Numbered from the stretch's first letter, positions 32,901 through 41,145 are shown. The stretch: DNA of 64,000 nucleotides from Hymenopus coronatus (GCA_030762935.1 CM060899.1:63290501-63354500); one strand, 5' to 3'. Numbers and translations are program-made. Notes: generated by a model not told the origin, from the sequence alone.

Positions 32901-35900
32901 CAAAAGTGATATGAACTGGTAGAAGAACATTGTAAGTTTGATGAACATTACAAGTGTTAGAAGTGATCTCGATGGCAGATGTCGAACCGGTGCTCTATTT
33001 CAGAAGCACCGGGAATTACCTAAGAAAAAAATAATGGTTGTAAAGAGAAATGAAATGTAATGTGTTTCTAATTTCTAGCCAATGCACGCAAAGATGAATT
33101 TGTGTAAGAAGAAAATATGTCAAGTTCATATCAAATCAGATAGTAAATTGTTAAAGGAGAGGGATATTATAAAATGTTGGTTGGTTTCTAATGTTAAACG
33201 CTTGACAATAAACTCATTCATTTTATTGCACTCCAGTATTTAGCTGGGAGGTTGGTATCTTCCATAAAAGTTGATCACATTTATTTAAGTTACAGAAAAG
33301 ATATATATTTATATTTCTTTATCCTAGGATTCATATTGGAGTGTATTAAACAAATTGTAACCATTATTTTGCGGTTATATCACTCAAGTATTGGGAAGAA
33401 TTTATAGGAAAGAAATTGAAATGATCCCATAGGCCTGGAATTCTCTAATACCATTGGGGTCGAAGAAAACAAGACGGAATAAATATAAGAAGGGGAAGAA
33501 ATACCAATTTTTTATTAAAGTTCGAAGGCTTTCACGGCCGGTGTTAGAATCACTTATAGAAAACAAAACCGGGCTTGTAGGCCGTGGTCCACTGGGCTTC
33601 TCCCTTCGTTCCCCAGACGTTTCGCCTGCATCTGCGGCAGGCATCATCAGTGGCGTGTACATCTCTGTGGTCTCTCAGTAGCGACTAAATACCAATTTGG
33701 TCAGTAACTTACCAAGCTGATCAGTGCTTATTAGTGAGCAGCCCTTCCCTTTAGTTCATCACATGATTTTGTTTGGGTCGGTTCCTTTTAAGTCTTCAAA
33801 TTTAGAAGGGATTAAAAGGTCTCCTTTCTGTTAATAACAAAATTATCATGTGACTACTAATGAGGAACAAACAGAACAATGTCACAAGTATTGCTTAAGA
33901 AACAATAATAAATATTTTAGATCAACACTGAGGGGTACTTTAAATAATCAAGATGTAATAAGTGTGGGGAAACAACTATTTGATAAGTTACCCAAAGAAA
34001 TTAAAAGTATTAAAAATAACAAGTGTCTGTTAGCATCTGTAAAAAAGTATTTATTACAGAATGCTTTTTATAGCATAGAAGAATTTAAATTAAATAATAC
34101 AAGGTAAACTAAGGTGTAAATATGTATGTTTATATACAGGGTGTTAATGAACTATACCGAAATATTTTCACAGAATATGTAGATTACTTAAATAAGTAAT
34201 TTGAGATATGAGACTTATAGCCTGTCTATTGAAATTTCAAAGTAACGGTTATAAGTTTCTGAAGTGCAGTACGCCACTGGCTAATTTTTCAAGCCTTCGA
34301 GAGCATAACACGAAAAATGAACAAACATATATTTTTCTCCAAAACATGATGGCCCTCAAACAGGGCTGTTCCCCTCTGCCACTATGAAATATCTGTTAGC
34401 AAACAAAAGACGAGCCTGTACTAGAGGTGAGAGGCAACGTAGTAAAATCTCTGGAGACTCAAAGACTCTGCTTGCAAGTTGAGAATTGTGCCCCATTTAA
34501 AGGACCAGTAAGTGGAAGACTTGTCAACTGCAAGGGTTGGTTTGTAACCACAAACTACCCAAGTCCAAACTTCAAAGTCACGCCAAAGGTAAATGATGTT
34601 CTGAAAAATACTGTACTTTGTGTCTGCTAATTGTGCATAACATATTTACCTTTGTTGAATCTTTCTCGTACTGCACTGATACTGACAGTATTCTGTACCC
34701 CATATCCTTGCACAATGGCAATTCACTTTTCCATTCACATGAAATGTTCTCTTCCCCCTCTTTCTTCCCCCCTCTCTCCCTCCCTCTTCCCCTCCCCTCT
34801 TCCCCTCCCCTCTCCTTCCTCTCTCTCTCTCTCACACTAATACGAGGGCAATCCAGAAAGAAACCGCTGTTTGTGCGTAGCACAGGAAGTGACGGGGGTA
34901 GCGCCGTTTCCTACACATCAGTGTGTACAGTGGTCAGTATGCTTCTAGCTGTCTAAGGAAGAGCATTGCACTGTCACGCGTTTGAGAGATATAACCTCAA
35001 AACGTGAGCACTGCAATAGAAAATCCCACCAAGTGTGAGGTGCGCAGTGTTATAAGATTTCTTTTGCCAAAACATCACTCAGCAGCCAAAATTCATCATG
35101 AATTGTGTGCAGTATATGGTCCTAACATTATGAGTGAAGGTATTGTCTGTCAATGGGTACAATTTTTTAAAAATGGAAGAACTTACATTCATGAAGAATA
35201 CAGGAGTGGTAGGCCTACTCTTGTCAATGATGACCTGGTGGTCAAAGTGGATGGAAAAGTTTGTGAGAACCGTCGGTTCACAATAATGGAACTTTCCGAT
35301 CATTTTCCCAAAATTTCTCAGAGTCTTTTGCACGAGATAGTGACCAAACACCAAGGCTATCGCAAGTTTTGTGCTTGTTGGGTGCCAAAACTGCTGACTG
35401 ACGACCACAAAACCAAAAGAATGAGTTCTGCCATCGACTTTCTTTCTCGGTATGCCACTGAAGGAGAAGCATTTTTTAACTAAATTGTTACTGGCGATAA
35501 AACTTGGGTGGCCTACGTGAATGTTGGGACTAACGGCAGTCAATGCAATGGGACATACCGCTTCTCCAAGCAAGCCAAAGAAAGCCATCAAACTTTGTCT
35601 GCGAGGAAAGTAATGGCTACGGTTTTTTGGGATGCTAAGGGCATGTTACTCGTTGAATTTATGGTACATGGCATGACTGTCAATTCCGAAGCCTACTGTG
35701 AAACGTTGAAAAGACTAAGGAAGGGCAATCCAAAACAAGCATTGTGGTCTTCTGTCATCTGGTGTTGTGTTTCTGCATGACAACGCTCGCCCGCACAGCT
35801 CGAAGAACAAATGAACTTTTGGCCAGTTTCAAATGGGACGTTTTTTGACCATTCCCCCTACAGCCCGGACTTAGCTCCCAGTGATTTTCATCTGTTCCCA

Positions 35901-38900
35901 TACATGAAACAGTGGCTTGCATCTCAGCGTTTCGGCAATGTCGAAGAGCTTCATCACGCCGTGACGGGTTGGCTACGTTCACAGGCGGCAGAGTTTTATG
36001 CAGAGGGTATTTCAAAGACTGTTAAAAGCTATGACAAGTGCTTGAATTTGTTTGGAGAATATGCATAAAAATAGAAAAAATGTATTTTTCATATATAATA
36101 ATACAATTTTTATATCTCAACTGGTTTAATTTTTATTTCCAAACGGAGATTACTTTCTGGACCGCCCTCATACATACTTGAGTATGACCAACTGAATGCC
36201 CAATCTTTTAGCTCATCATACCCACCCAACCTAATTATATTTATACATATTTTAGTTCCTTAAAACTATCAAAACATTAATAACTAACATAAATTTATGT
36301 TAACTCTAATTCCCTTTTAACAGATCAGTCCCATATTTTCTTAATTATGCTTAAAAACTGACCTAAATGTCTACAATCCTGTCTAAAAGCTAAATACTCC
36401 ACCTAAATATTCAGAAGTATCATTTATTATACTATATTTCCTATTAAATTGCATCAAAATTGTGTTTTAATAACTAATAAATCATATCCCATGTGTAACT
36501 TTGTCCTGGTTACTAAGCATTTAGGCCACAGAACCTTGAAATGCATAATTACGGAGATTTACTTTATATCATATTACATTTTAAATCAAGCCTAAATACT
36601 GTAAAAAAATTATTACTCTTTCATTTTTCAAAAGTTAGTAATTTGGAGCATTATTTCAAGAAAATATGGGACCATTTTCTTTAGTGTGCCTTTTGGAAGC
36701 AGTATAAACATTTTGAATCAAAGTAGTAAACAATTGCATTATCTGGAGCATTTTGAGTATGGAAAAATGCTGAAAAATTTGTGCATGCATATTAATGTTC
36801 ATACATTATAGCTTCAGTTCAAATGTGCCAAGTGAAAAAAGCTATGTATTTTCTTAAAACTTGGAGCATGTATTATTTTATTAGGAAACAAATTATTTTT
36901 ATAATTTTTCACAAATTTTGGTCAAATTTTGGTTTCACTAATACATTACTTTAAGTTGTGCTGTATATATCATACTGTGTATTTTGCAATTGTTTTGTTT
37001 AAAGAGGAATGATTGTTTTCTTTTTAGCAACAGAAATACAGAATATACAAATAGGTGAAGGGAATGTTCCTTGTGGCATGGCCATTCCTATTTATATGAT
37101 ATTTCCCAGACTGTTTACATGCCCAACACTTTCCACAAGCAATTTTAAAGTAGGTGAGTACATACACATAGTGTGAGTTCTTTGTTGTAATTAAAATGAT
37201 CAGAATATAAGAACAATTTTAAAGAAAGGGTGTTTTGGAACACTGATACATATGAATGTAATTTTTCCAGACCGGTTTCGAGGCCATGTGGGCATCATTG
37301 TCAATGGTTTCCACCTGAATTTCCACAGGGTGTTCTATGTTGAGGTGTGACGGTCCCTGGTGGCTGAGTGACGAACCTCCAAAAAATCGGGAATCGACAG
37401 AATAAAGTGCGCAGATTGCAACTAATTTTACATAGGTAAAACAAAAAACACCTTGAAACAAGAATTAAAGAACACATGAGAGCAGTAAAATATAAACAAA
37501 CTGACAAATCAGTCATTGCACACCACTTTTGGTCTATTAACCTTATAAAACCCGCCAGATATGTGGTAGAGCTCGATGTCTGGGAAAAAATCCATATAAT
37601 TAAAAACCAATACCATGTATTCAACTTTGAATTGCCGCCACAAAATATATTGTGGAGGTTTGTCACTCAGCCACCAGGGACCCTCACATCTCAACATCAC
37701 TGTGGCCAAGTGGTCACACCATTCACTTCTCACCTAGATGGCCCGGGTTCAATCCCAAGCAACCGCATGTGAGATTTGTGGTGGACAAAGTGGCGCAGAG
37801 TGGGTTTTCTTTGGGTTCTCCGGTGTCCCCCACCATCACATTCCACCGGGGCTCCATCTTCATCAGTGTCGTCGCCTGCGGTGCCATTGCAGTAAAAGCG
37901 GGTGTTAAATACTGCCCAAAAAAAAAAACATCTCAACATAAAACCCAGTTTGGAAACTATCGACAATGATGCCCAGATGGCTTTGATACCAGTCTGGAAA
38001 AATTATACATAAGTAATACTTAAGTATTACAAACCCAACTCAAAAATATTCTGATCAGAATATGTTTATAATACTGTCTATTTCAAAATAATTCATACTT
38101 CACTCATGTTTCATTCATTATCACTATTGTATATTGGTAATATAAAATATTTATGGGAATTAGTTATATGGTATACCTGTAAACTATGCTCATAACCCAA
38201 GTTTGGCTTTGTAAACACCAACCAACATGTGAAAGCAAAGAGCAAAAATTTCCATATGCTGCATTTTTTCTTGGATGCTCGACTCCCTAGTGTTCATTCA
38301 GTACATTTTGCATAATTTTGAAAGAAGATCAAGGCAATCCTATTGAGACATGAAGTACTCTATACACCCTGACAAATACTAGCTTTGATGCTGAGTTTTG
38401 ATTCTGTCTGTAGATTCCGGAGTTCATGCAGGTGCTGTGTTTCATTTAATAATTCAACTAGTTCGCAGTAAATTGGGTAACCTATTCACAATAATGGCTG
38501 AGGCCATCAAAGAAAGAAACTTATGCTTAATGTAGAAAAAATTTTGAAAATTTAGATTTTCTCAAAATGGCTAACAATTTTTACTTTCTCTAGCCCCATA
38601 TGTACAATGTACATAGGGATAGAGAAGTATTGTATTCCACCCAAAAATTCAATACCGAGATTTCACCGGAAATACATGTTTTAGGACCCCCTGTATCCAA
38701 AAAAAGCATTTTCAGAAAAAGGTCCATGTGTGTGTGTGTGTGTGTCTGTGTGTCTGTGAACACGATAACTCAAAAATGAAAAGTAGCTAAAATACCAAAC
38801 TTGGTATTTAAGTTTAGTATCTTCCAGGGATGCGACACGAAGATTTTGAGAAAAATCCCCCACCCCAAACTACCCTTTACATGGAGCTTTTTTCAAAAAT

Positions 38901-41006
38901 TTTGATTTTCTTAAAAATGGCTCTAACGATTTTGATTAAAATATCATATATTAAGGATATTTACCTAACAAATAAAATATATATCTTGAGTTTTCTGGGA
39001 ATAGCTTCTGAAGACCTGTTTATTCTGGATGAATTTTGCTTAATTTGGCATAACTAGTAAACCGTAAGAGATAGACAAAAACTTACTATACAAAAAATTT
39101 AGGTCTTGTTAAAATACCCAATTTACGTCATATACATTTTTCTCGTGGAGCTTACTGTTTTCAAGGTATTCATTGTTATTAGTTTCAGTTGTGAAGTACT
39201 TATACTTTTCTCAGACGGGAGTGTCCATTTTTATTTTGTTCTACTCCTGGTCAAGAAAAAAAGCGATTTGTAATGACAATCGCATAACAACAGATTTTAA
39301 AACATTTGACAATTGGTTTAGCCTAGTGTATTCCCTTATTTTCTTCCTACTTATACGGAAGTGAATATTAAGAACATTGTGCTAATGAGTACCACGATTA
39401 GCAGGTGCAGAAAGAAGAAGAATCTTATGTATGAAGTTTGTAGAACAGCTAGAGAAAGTCATGTGAGTGTAACATCAGATTTTTATTAAAATACTGTATA
39501 TTAAAAATGTTTACATGACAAATAAACGGTATATCTTGAATTTTCAGCCTCCTCATTCTTGATGACTTATGTATAACTGGTAAACTTTAAGAGACAGACA
39601 AAAACTTATACAAAAAATCTTATGTGTTTCATTCATATGACTTTCTCTACATCTCTGCAACAAATTGTACTTAAAAAGCTTATGCTTCTATTTACTTCAT
39701 GCTAATAGAGAAACATCAGTAGAAATAGTATTATTTGCTTCCTTGTAAGTAGAAGCGAAATGAGGGGGTACCATAGGTTAAAATGATAGCCAAAAGCTCG
39801 TTGCTATGTGAATGAAGTTCCTTTATTTGTATGGACAGGAGTTAACAAATTCCTGTACGAGAAAAGTATGTTTCTCAAAGCAGAAACGAAAAACCAAGAA
39901 TATCTTAAAAATGATCAGCTCCACAAAAAAAAAAATATATATGACATAAATTGTGTGTTTTATCGTGGGCTACATTTTCTGTGGAGTAAGTTTTGTCCAT
40001 TTCTTACAGTTTAGCACAATTCCGTAAAATTCATCCAGAATAAAGTAGTCTTCAGAGGCTATTTCCAGAAAATTCAAGATATACATTTTATAAGTCAGGT
40101 AAATATCTTTAATATATGATATTTTAATCAAAACCGTTAGAGCCATTTTTAAGAAAATCAAAATTTTCGAAATTTTTTCCATGTACAGGGTAGTTGGGGG
40201 TGGGGGATTTTCTTGAAAATCTTTGTGTCGCATCCTTGGAAGATACCAAACTTAAATACCAAGTTTGGGCTTTAACGGTCCTTTCATTTTTGCGCTATGC
40301 TCCCCCCCCCCCCCACACACACACACACACGCTCGCACACACACGCATATATATTCATTTTTCTAAAAATTCTTTTTTTGGAATCTGGTGAAATCTAGGT
40401 ATCAGTTTTTTGGGTACAATACAATACCTTCTCTATACACTATGTACATAGTAGGTGTAGAGAAAGTAAAAATGTAGGTGTCATGTTTATTTTTGGGGAG
40501 TTGACCATTTCTGAGACATTCCTTGTTATTAGTTTGTCTTAAAATACTTAGTTTTCTCATACATACGAGAATTTGTAAACTCCTGGCCATACAAAGAAAC
40601 AAACTTCAACCACATAGCAACTGGCTCTTAAAAGATTTTATTATTGCTTTAGCCTAGTGTATTCCCTTCTACTAACAAGGAAGCAAGTAATAAGACCGTT
40701 TCTGCTAATGTTTATCTTGAAGTAGATAGAAGAAGCTTATTAACAATACCTATAATTTGTTACCGAGATGTGGAGAAAGTCATATGAATGGAACACATCA
40801 AATTTTTTTTAATAATAGTTTTCTGAAGAATGGGTTGAAAGGAACAGTAATGAATATTACTTATAATTCTTTATTTTGGTGAGCGAGATCATTTGTAGTG
40901 ATATTATTTTATTTTTGTTTCAGAATTTGAAGTAAATATAGTGGTAATATTTCAAGATGATCATCTGATAACTGAAAACTTCCCCATTGTACTGACTCGT
41001 TATTGA
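17184..41006 (+). CDS. VPS26C: VPS26C (DSCR3), complete gene, 7 coding exons
   Basis: Seven exons (17184-17240, 17693-17836, 27107-27337, 28227-28385, 32261-32357, 37028-37153, 40924-41006) join in frame to a 298-residue protein, matching the family's usual length of about 297. All introns are GT-AG. Recognisable blocks are the N-terminal LDIRVKKANKVYHEG, EGTVNLQLSAKNIGIFEAFY, YETYHGVFVNIQYLLRCEMK, VELQLVRVETCGCAEGYARD and the C-terminal FEVNIVVIFQDDHLITENFP. VPS26C is an arrestin-fold protein that pairs with VPS35L and VPS29 in Retriever, part of the Commander assembly that recycles SNX17 cargo from endosomes. No signal peptide or membrane segment is expected, and none is seen. Introns range from 452 bp to 9.3 kb, the long ones filled with repeats. 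No frameshift or stop was found, so the gene looks intact. Confidence 0.96.
17693..17836 (+). CDS. VPS26C: VPS26C coding exon 2 (residues 20-67)
   Basis: Encodes ERITGVILVDSASDIKHDG followed by EGTVNLQLSAKNIGIFEAFY. The acceptor is TTCCAG just before 17693 and the donor GTATGT at 17837, both phase 0. The following intron is 9.3 kb and carries at least six PHR blocks, a LINE fragment, the fold-back element and the left arm of the large inverted repeat. Confidence 0.93.
18058..18225 (+). repeat. Diverged repeat pair, unit 1
   Basis: Shares CATTAGAGCCGC, GAAGTCAAAA and AAAACCCCAAT in order with 18514-18740. Unclassified. Confidence 0.55.
18514..18740 (+). repeat. Diverged repeat pair, unit 2
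   Basis: The longer partner of 18058-18225, with an internal duplication of GGGCCCTAAGC.GCA.AGCGTAGCC. Direct orientation, in VPS26C intron 2. Confidence 0.55.
18741..19559. other. VPS26C intron 2, unique part
   Basis: No repeat or coding similarity recognised. Confidence 0.5.
19560..20367 (-). repeat. PHR full copy with internal deletion
   Basis: TCTGATGTGTTCCGTTCATA to ACATAGTATGTAAG. A deletion of the internal hairpin region before the (AC)n makes it shorter. Confidence 0.85.
20560..20772 (+). pseudogene. LINE RT C-terminal fragment in VPS26C intron 2
   Basis: Encodes LPYGTEIWGNAAVTHMGKVF and LQKSAIRLIFNMSSHELCRE. It is cut at 20772 by a PHR copy, so PHR amplification continued after this LINE arrived. 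Confidence 0.68.
20773..21635 (-). repeat. PHR full copy cutting a LINE
   Basis: Inserted at an A-run in the LINE fragment. It ends GCGTATAGAGAAAGTAA and is followed without spacer by the next copy. Confidence 0.88.
21636..22184. repeat. PHR tail fold-back in tandem with the previous copy
   Basis: A minus tail (to about 21945) then a plus tail (GGAATTCGTCAACTCCTG to ACACATCAGATTTTTT). The junction at 21635/21636 joins a head to a tail. Confidence 0.82.
22477..23337 (+). repeat. PHR full copy
   Basis: Head TTACTTTCTCTACATGTACT at 22480; tail GGAACACATCAGATTTTT at 23320. Confidence 0.88.
23338..24059 (+). repeat. PHR copy, head truncated at (TG)n
   Basis: Begins at GTGTGTGTGTGTGTGG (23350) and continues to GGAGCACAGCAGATTTTC. 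It directly follows the previous tail. Confidence 0.83.
24130..24405 (-). mobile_element. tRNA-derived SINE related to family B, diverged
   Basis: Shares GGGAAACCAGA and TCCACCACAAATCC with family B. The minus strand has a tRNA-like head with a TGGTTACACCACTCG-like box A and GGTTCGATCCC. It differs elsewhere, so it is probably a separate subfamily. No clear duplication was found. Confidence 0.6.
24430..25294 (-). repeat. PHR tail half interrupted by the fold-back element
   Basis: Pieces 24430-24562 and 25035-25294; the 13-bp duplication proves later insertion of 24563-25034. Confidence 0.83.
24563..25034. mobile_element. Fold-back element with 0.2-kb arms, inserted in a PHR
   Basis: Flanked by perfect 13-bp duplications attagcagaattt (24550-24562, 25035-25047). 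Left arm about 24598-24804 and right arm about 24829-25032 are inverted complements with a loop of about 24 bases. The arms resemble Penelope terminal sequence: CCTGAAGA...CCTGAAACGTTGG on the minus strand of the left arm, hammerhead-like but with a non-canonical first strand. Confidence 0.85.
25295..25697 (+). repeat. PHR tail half, opposed to the previous block
   Basis: TAACTGCTAAACTGTAAGAG to GGAACACATCATATTTTT. It makes a tail fold-back with 25035-25294 and forms the outer part of the large inverted-repeat arm. Confidence 0.82.
25383..26616 (+). repeat. Large inverted duplication, left arm (VPS26C intron 2)
   Basis: The inverted complement of 29261-30500. The arm includes a PHR tail, a unique block (GACCCCGCCCAAGAGCATGG), a truncated SINE A and part of a LINE tail, all in the same order. 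Colinearity of four unrelated segments shows one duplication event, not chance repeat placement. Confidence 0.9.
25916..26102 (+). mobile_element. SINE family A, head truncated, in the inverted-repeat left arm
   Basis: Starts GCTTAGGGTGAGTTACC, lacking the tRNA-like head, and ends in an A-run. Its truncation point is the same as in the copy at 29772, showing that insertion and truncation preceded the inverted duplication. Confidence 0.82.
26380..26966 (+). pseudogene. LINE RT C-terminus and 3' end, ending in (ATT)n
   Basis: Frames include YGLILWGSSPRITDVLKIQK (interrupted), FKTLEIPNVVSLYLYDVLVY and further on FNSLPLKICNLNTNRFKDKV. A short 3' UTR leads to an (ATT)n tract at 26936-26966. Part of it (to 26616) lies in the inverted-repeat left arm and recurs at 29261-29480. 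Confidence 0.72.
27107..27337 (+). CDS. VPS26C: VPS26C coding exon 3 (residues 68-144)
   Basis: The largest exon, reading PIQLVSCVLEVQPPGKIPAG, then TEITFEFPL and YETYHGVFVNIQYLLRCEMK. The acceptor is TTTCAG before 27107 and the donor GTAAGA at 27338, phase 0. A longer open frame reaches upstream to 27050, but those codons are intronic (pyrimidine tract and acceptor). Confidence 0.95.
27338..27829. other. VPS26C intron 3, unique part with a G-run
   Basis: Contains an 11-base G-run near 27702-27712 after an A-run; otherwise nothing seen. Confidence 0.5.
27830..28170. repeat. Decayed PHR pieces in VPS26C intron 3
   Basis: A minus piece (27830-28005) with a C-run and (AC)n, then a plus tail piece (28075-28170, ATGAAGTAAATAGAAG). 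More diverged than most copies. Confidence 0.6.
28227..28385 (+). CDS. VPS26C: VPS26C coding exon 4 (residues 145-197)
   Basis: Encodes PVKFSITPESLQNIKDKG and RGHLNST-like TGHLNSTMCCVTKPFTGE, the start of the second arrestin lobe. The acceptor is TCTTAG before 28227 and the donor GTAAGA at 28386, phase 0. With exon 3 it lies inside the loop of the large inverted repeat. Confidence 0.94.
28537..29165 (+). mobile_element. TTAA-flanked MITE (piggyBac type), in VPS26C intron 4
   Basis: 629 bp, bounded by TTAA at 28533-28536 and 29166-29169. The ends are imperfect inverted repeats (left CACATTGAAGCC, right reading inward CACATTAGAGCTC). A second inverted copy lies at 57196-57856. It carries no transposase. 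Confidence 0.85.
29772..29957 (-). mobile_element. SINE family A, head truncated, in the inverted-repeat right arm
   Basis: Minus-strand twin of the copy at 25916, with a longer T-run (about 23) on its left. It ends GGTAACTCACCGTAAGC at the shared truncation point. Confidence 0.82.
30187..30500 (-). repeat. PHR tail part, in the inverted-repeat right arm
   Basis: TATGATGTGTTCCATTCACA to TTCAACTCCACAAAG, then cut by the next copy at an A-run. Confidence 0.82.
30501..31366 (-). repeat. PHR full copy
   Basis: TCTGATGTGTACCATTCAC to GCGTATGGAGAAAGTAAA. It is near-identical to the plus copies at 3298 and 4535, including its C-rich block. Confidence 0.87.
31367..31922 (-). repeat. PHR copy, tail truncated
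   Basis: Starts inside the unit (GCATATAGCATAAATGGC) and ends GTGTAGAGAAAATAAAA. In tandem with the previous copy. Confidence 0.82.
31923..32260. other. VPS26C intron 4, end
   Basis: AT-rich with an A-run at about 32097-32120; nothing else seen. Confidence 0.5.
32261..32357 (+). CDS. VPS26C: VPS26C coding exon 5 (residues 198-230, split codon)
   Basis: Reads LVVEHCEVPIKSVELQLVRV then ETCGCAEGYARD, the most conserved signature of the family. The acceptor is CAACAG before 32261 and the donor GTAGGT at 32358. The exon ends after the first base of an Ala codon. Confidence 0.94.
32358..33177. other. VPS26C intron 5, start
   Basis: Unique sequence without recognised elements. Confidence 0.5.
33178..33275 (+). 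repeat. Short dispersed repeat, also at 43140-43222
   Basis: TGTTGGTTGGTTTCTAATGT, AAACGCTTGACAAT, ATTTAGCTGG and AAAAGTTG occur in the same order at 43140. Unclassified. Confidence 0.5.
33400..33690 (-). mobile_element. Penelope-like 3' region relic
   Basis: The minus strand holds the hammerhead, then CGGCCGTGAAAGCCTTCGAA near 33525-33544, and ends with a tail block shared with 61022-61100. No RT remains. It lies in VPS26C intron 5, opposite to the gene. Confidence 0.55.
33613..33653 (-). ncRNA. Hammerhead ribozyme motif in a Penelope relic
   Basis: On the minus strand the segment reads CCA, then canonical CTGATGA, a helix II of GCCTGC and GCAGGC around a short loop, GAAAC, GTC and TGG. 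CCA pairs with TGG as helix I. Helix III would be only the A-U and C-G pairs of GAAAC/GUC, the minimal form described for Penelope-like elements, which are thought to act as dimers. All invariant core bases are present. I have not tested folding. Confidence 0.65.
33845..34110 (+). pseudogene. LINE C-terminal fragment in VPS26C intron 5
   Basis: An 85-residue frame containing GTLNNQDVISVGKQLFDKLP and EIKSIKNNKCLLASVKKYLL, resembling the extreme C-terminus of the same LINE class. No RT remains. Confidence 0.6.
34132..34325 (+). repeat. Dispersed repeat, second copy
   Basis: Same sequence as 2700-2890 with scattered changes, in the same orientation. It follows the LINE fragment ending at 34110. 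Confidence 0.7.
34326..34745. other. VPS26C intron 5, unassigned part
   Basis: Short open frames are present, but no similarity or splice-bounded exon fits the complete VPS26C model. Confidence 0.5.
34746..34832 (+). repeat. Pyrimidine-rich (CT)n tract
   Basis: About 87 bp of almost pure C and T with CCCCTCTTCCCCTCC and a terminal (CT)n, against the left end of the mariner. Such tracts can form triplex DNA; here it may simply be simple-sequence drift. Confidence 0.85.
34843..36170 (+). mobile_element. Mariner element in VPS26C intron 5
   Basis: A 1.33-kb element with about 28-bp inverted repeats (left CGAGGGCAATCCAGAAAG, right end reading inward TGAGGGCGGTCCAGAAAG) and flanking TA at 34841-34842 and 36171-36172. 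Length, TA target and the encoded transposase all fit the mariner family. A pyrimidine-rich tract (34746-34832) lies against its left edge. It shares the orientation of the host gene. Confidence 0.92.
35004..36068 (+). pseudogene. Mariner transposase, multiply broken
   Basis: The expected start codon is GTG at 35004. An N-terminal helix-turn-helix region is followed by a stop at 35481. The DDE region is still recognisable: VTGDKTWV just after the stop, FLHDNARPH near 35775 in a shifted frame, and HSPYSPDLAPSDFHLFP near 35845 back in the first frame. There are at least two pairs of compensating frameshifts (around 35525-35590 and 35727-35830). The third catalytic residue is Asp, as in D,D34D mariners. 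The protein cannot be made. Confidence 0.9.
36173..37027. other. VPS26C intron 5, end
   Basis: Unique AT-rich sequence up to the exon 6 acceptor; nothing recognised. Confidence 0.5.
37028..37153 (+). CDS. VPS26C: VPS26C coding exon 6 (residues 230-272)
   Basis: Completes the split Ala codon and reads TEIQNIQIGEGNVPCGMAIP then YMIFPRLFTCPTLSTSNFKV. The acceptor is TTTTAG before 37028 and the donor GTGAGT at 37154, leaving one base of a Glu codon. Confidence 0.93.
37257..38008 (+). mobile_element. Penelope GIY-YIG remnant between inverted arms, split by a SINE
   Basis: The core 37383-37660 encodes a decayed GIY-YIG domain: a GI-DRI start, FYIGKTKNTLK, then KYKQTDKSVIAHHFWS and VWEKIHIIKNQ, matching the intact copy at 60.4-60.65 kb, with stops. 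Left arm 37257-37380 is the inverted complement of 37654-37697 plus 37940-38008. The right arm was later split by a SINE flanked by 12-bp duplications. Both arms carry a decayed hammerhead-like sequence ending GTCTGG. It lies in VPS26C intron 6. Confidence 0.75.
37698..37927 (+). mobile_element. tRNA-derived SINE, family B, with exact target duplication
   Basis: Flanked by perfect 12-bp duplications acatctcaacat (37686-37697 and 37928-37939). The tRNA-like head has a box A-like TGGCCAAGTGGTC and box B-like GGTTCAATCCC. The body includes GTGAGATTTGTGGTGGACAA and it ends in a short A-run. Confidence 0.9.
38009..38529. other. VPS26C intron 6, unique part
   Basis: No repeat or coding content recognised. 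Confidence 0.5.
38530..39482 (+). repeat. PHR core fragment plus full copy
   Basis: A 50-bp core fragment (ATTTTCTCAAAATGGC) then a full unit from TTTTTACTTTCTCTAGCCCC to GTGTAACATCAGATTTTT. Its tail resembles the 1267 and 13376 subtype (GTGTAACA). Confidence 0.85.
39483..39613 (+). repeat. PHR middle fragment
   Basis: TATTAAAATACTGTATATT to GACAGACAAAAACTTATAC, with an internal deletion. It is cut by the next opposed copy. Confidence 0.72.
39614..40469 (-). repeat. PHR full copy
   Basis: TCTTATGTGTTTCATTCATA to GTGTAGAGAAAGTAAAA. The C-run and (AC)n at 40301-40350 are expanded. Confidence 0.86.
40470..40806 (+). repeat. PHR tail fragment just upstream of VPS26C exon 7
   Basis: ATGTAGGTGTCATGTTTATT to GGAACACATCAAATTTTT. 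It ends about 115 bp before the exon. Confidence 0.82.
40924..41006 (+). CDS. VPS26C: VPS26C coding exon 7 and stop (residues 272-298)
   Basis: Reads (E)FEVNIVVIFQDDHLITENFP, then IVLTRY and TGA at 41004-41006. The acceptor is TTTCAG before 40924. The last residues LTRY replace the short basic tail seen in vertebrates, so the C-terminus is slightly divergent. Confidence 0.93.
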
Positions 41007-41139
41007 GAATATATACTTGGTGTGTGAACCATTGATGAACTGCTGTTCCAACTGAGACATACGAAAGTGTTGCAGATGTGAAGTTGGGGAAGTCATTATG
41101 AACAATTATGTATTTGTACCTTCAGCACAGTGTTTATAA

Positions 41140-41145
41140 AATAAA
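41140..41145 (+). terminator. VPS26C: VPS26C poly(A) signal AATAAA
   Basis: A canonical AATAAA lies 134 bp after the stop. The mariner-like terminal repeat begins immediately after it, so the cleavage site 10-30 bases downstream would fall in transposon sequence. No other AATAAA lies between the stop and this one. Confidence 0.7.

Noticed and set aside
34618..34956. 112-residue Ser/Pro/Leu-rich frame
   Set aside because: Translation of the pyrimidine tract running into the mariner terminal repeat.
35079..35591. 170-residue minus-strand frame across the mariner
   Set aside because: Shadow of the transposase on the other strand; the plus-strand reading has clear DDE motifs.
41040..41139. Alternative earlier poly(A) signals in the VPS26C 3'UTR
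   Set aside because: No AATAAA or ATTAAA variant in a suitable context was found before 41140.
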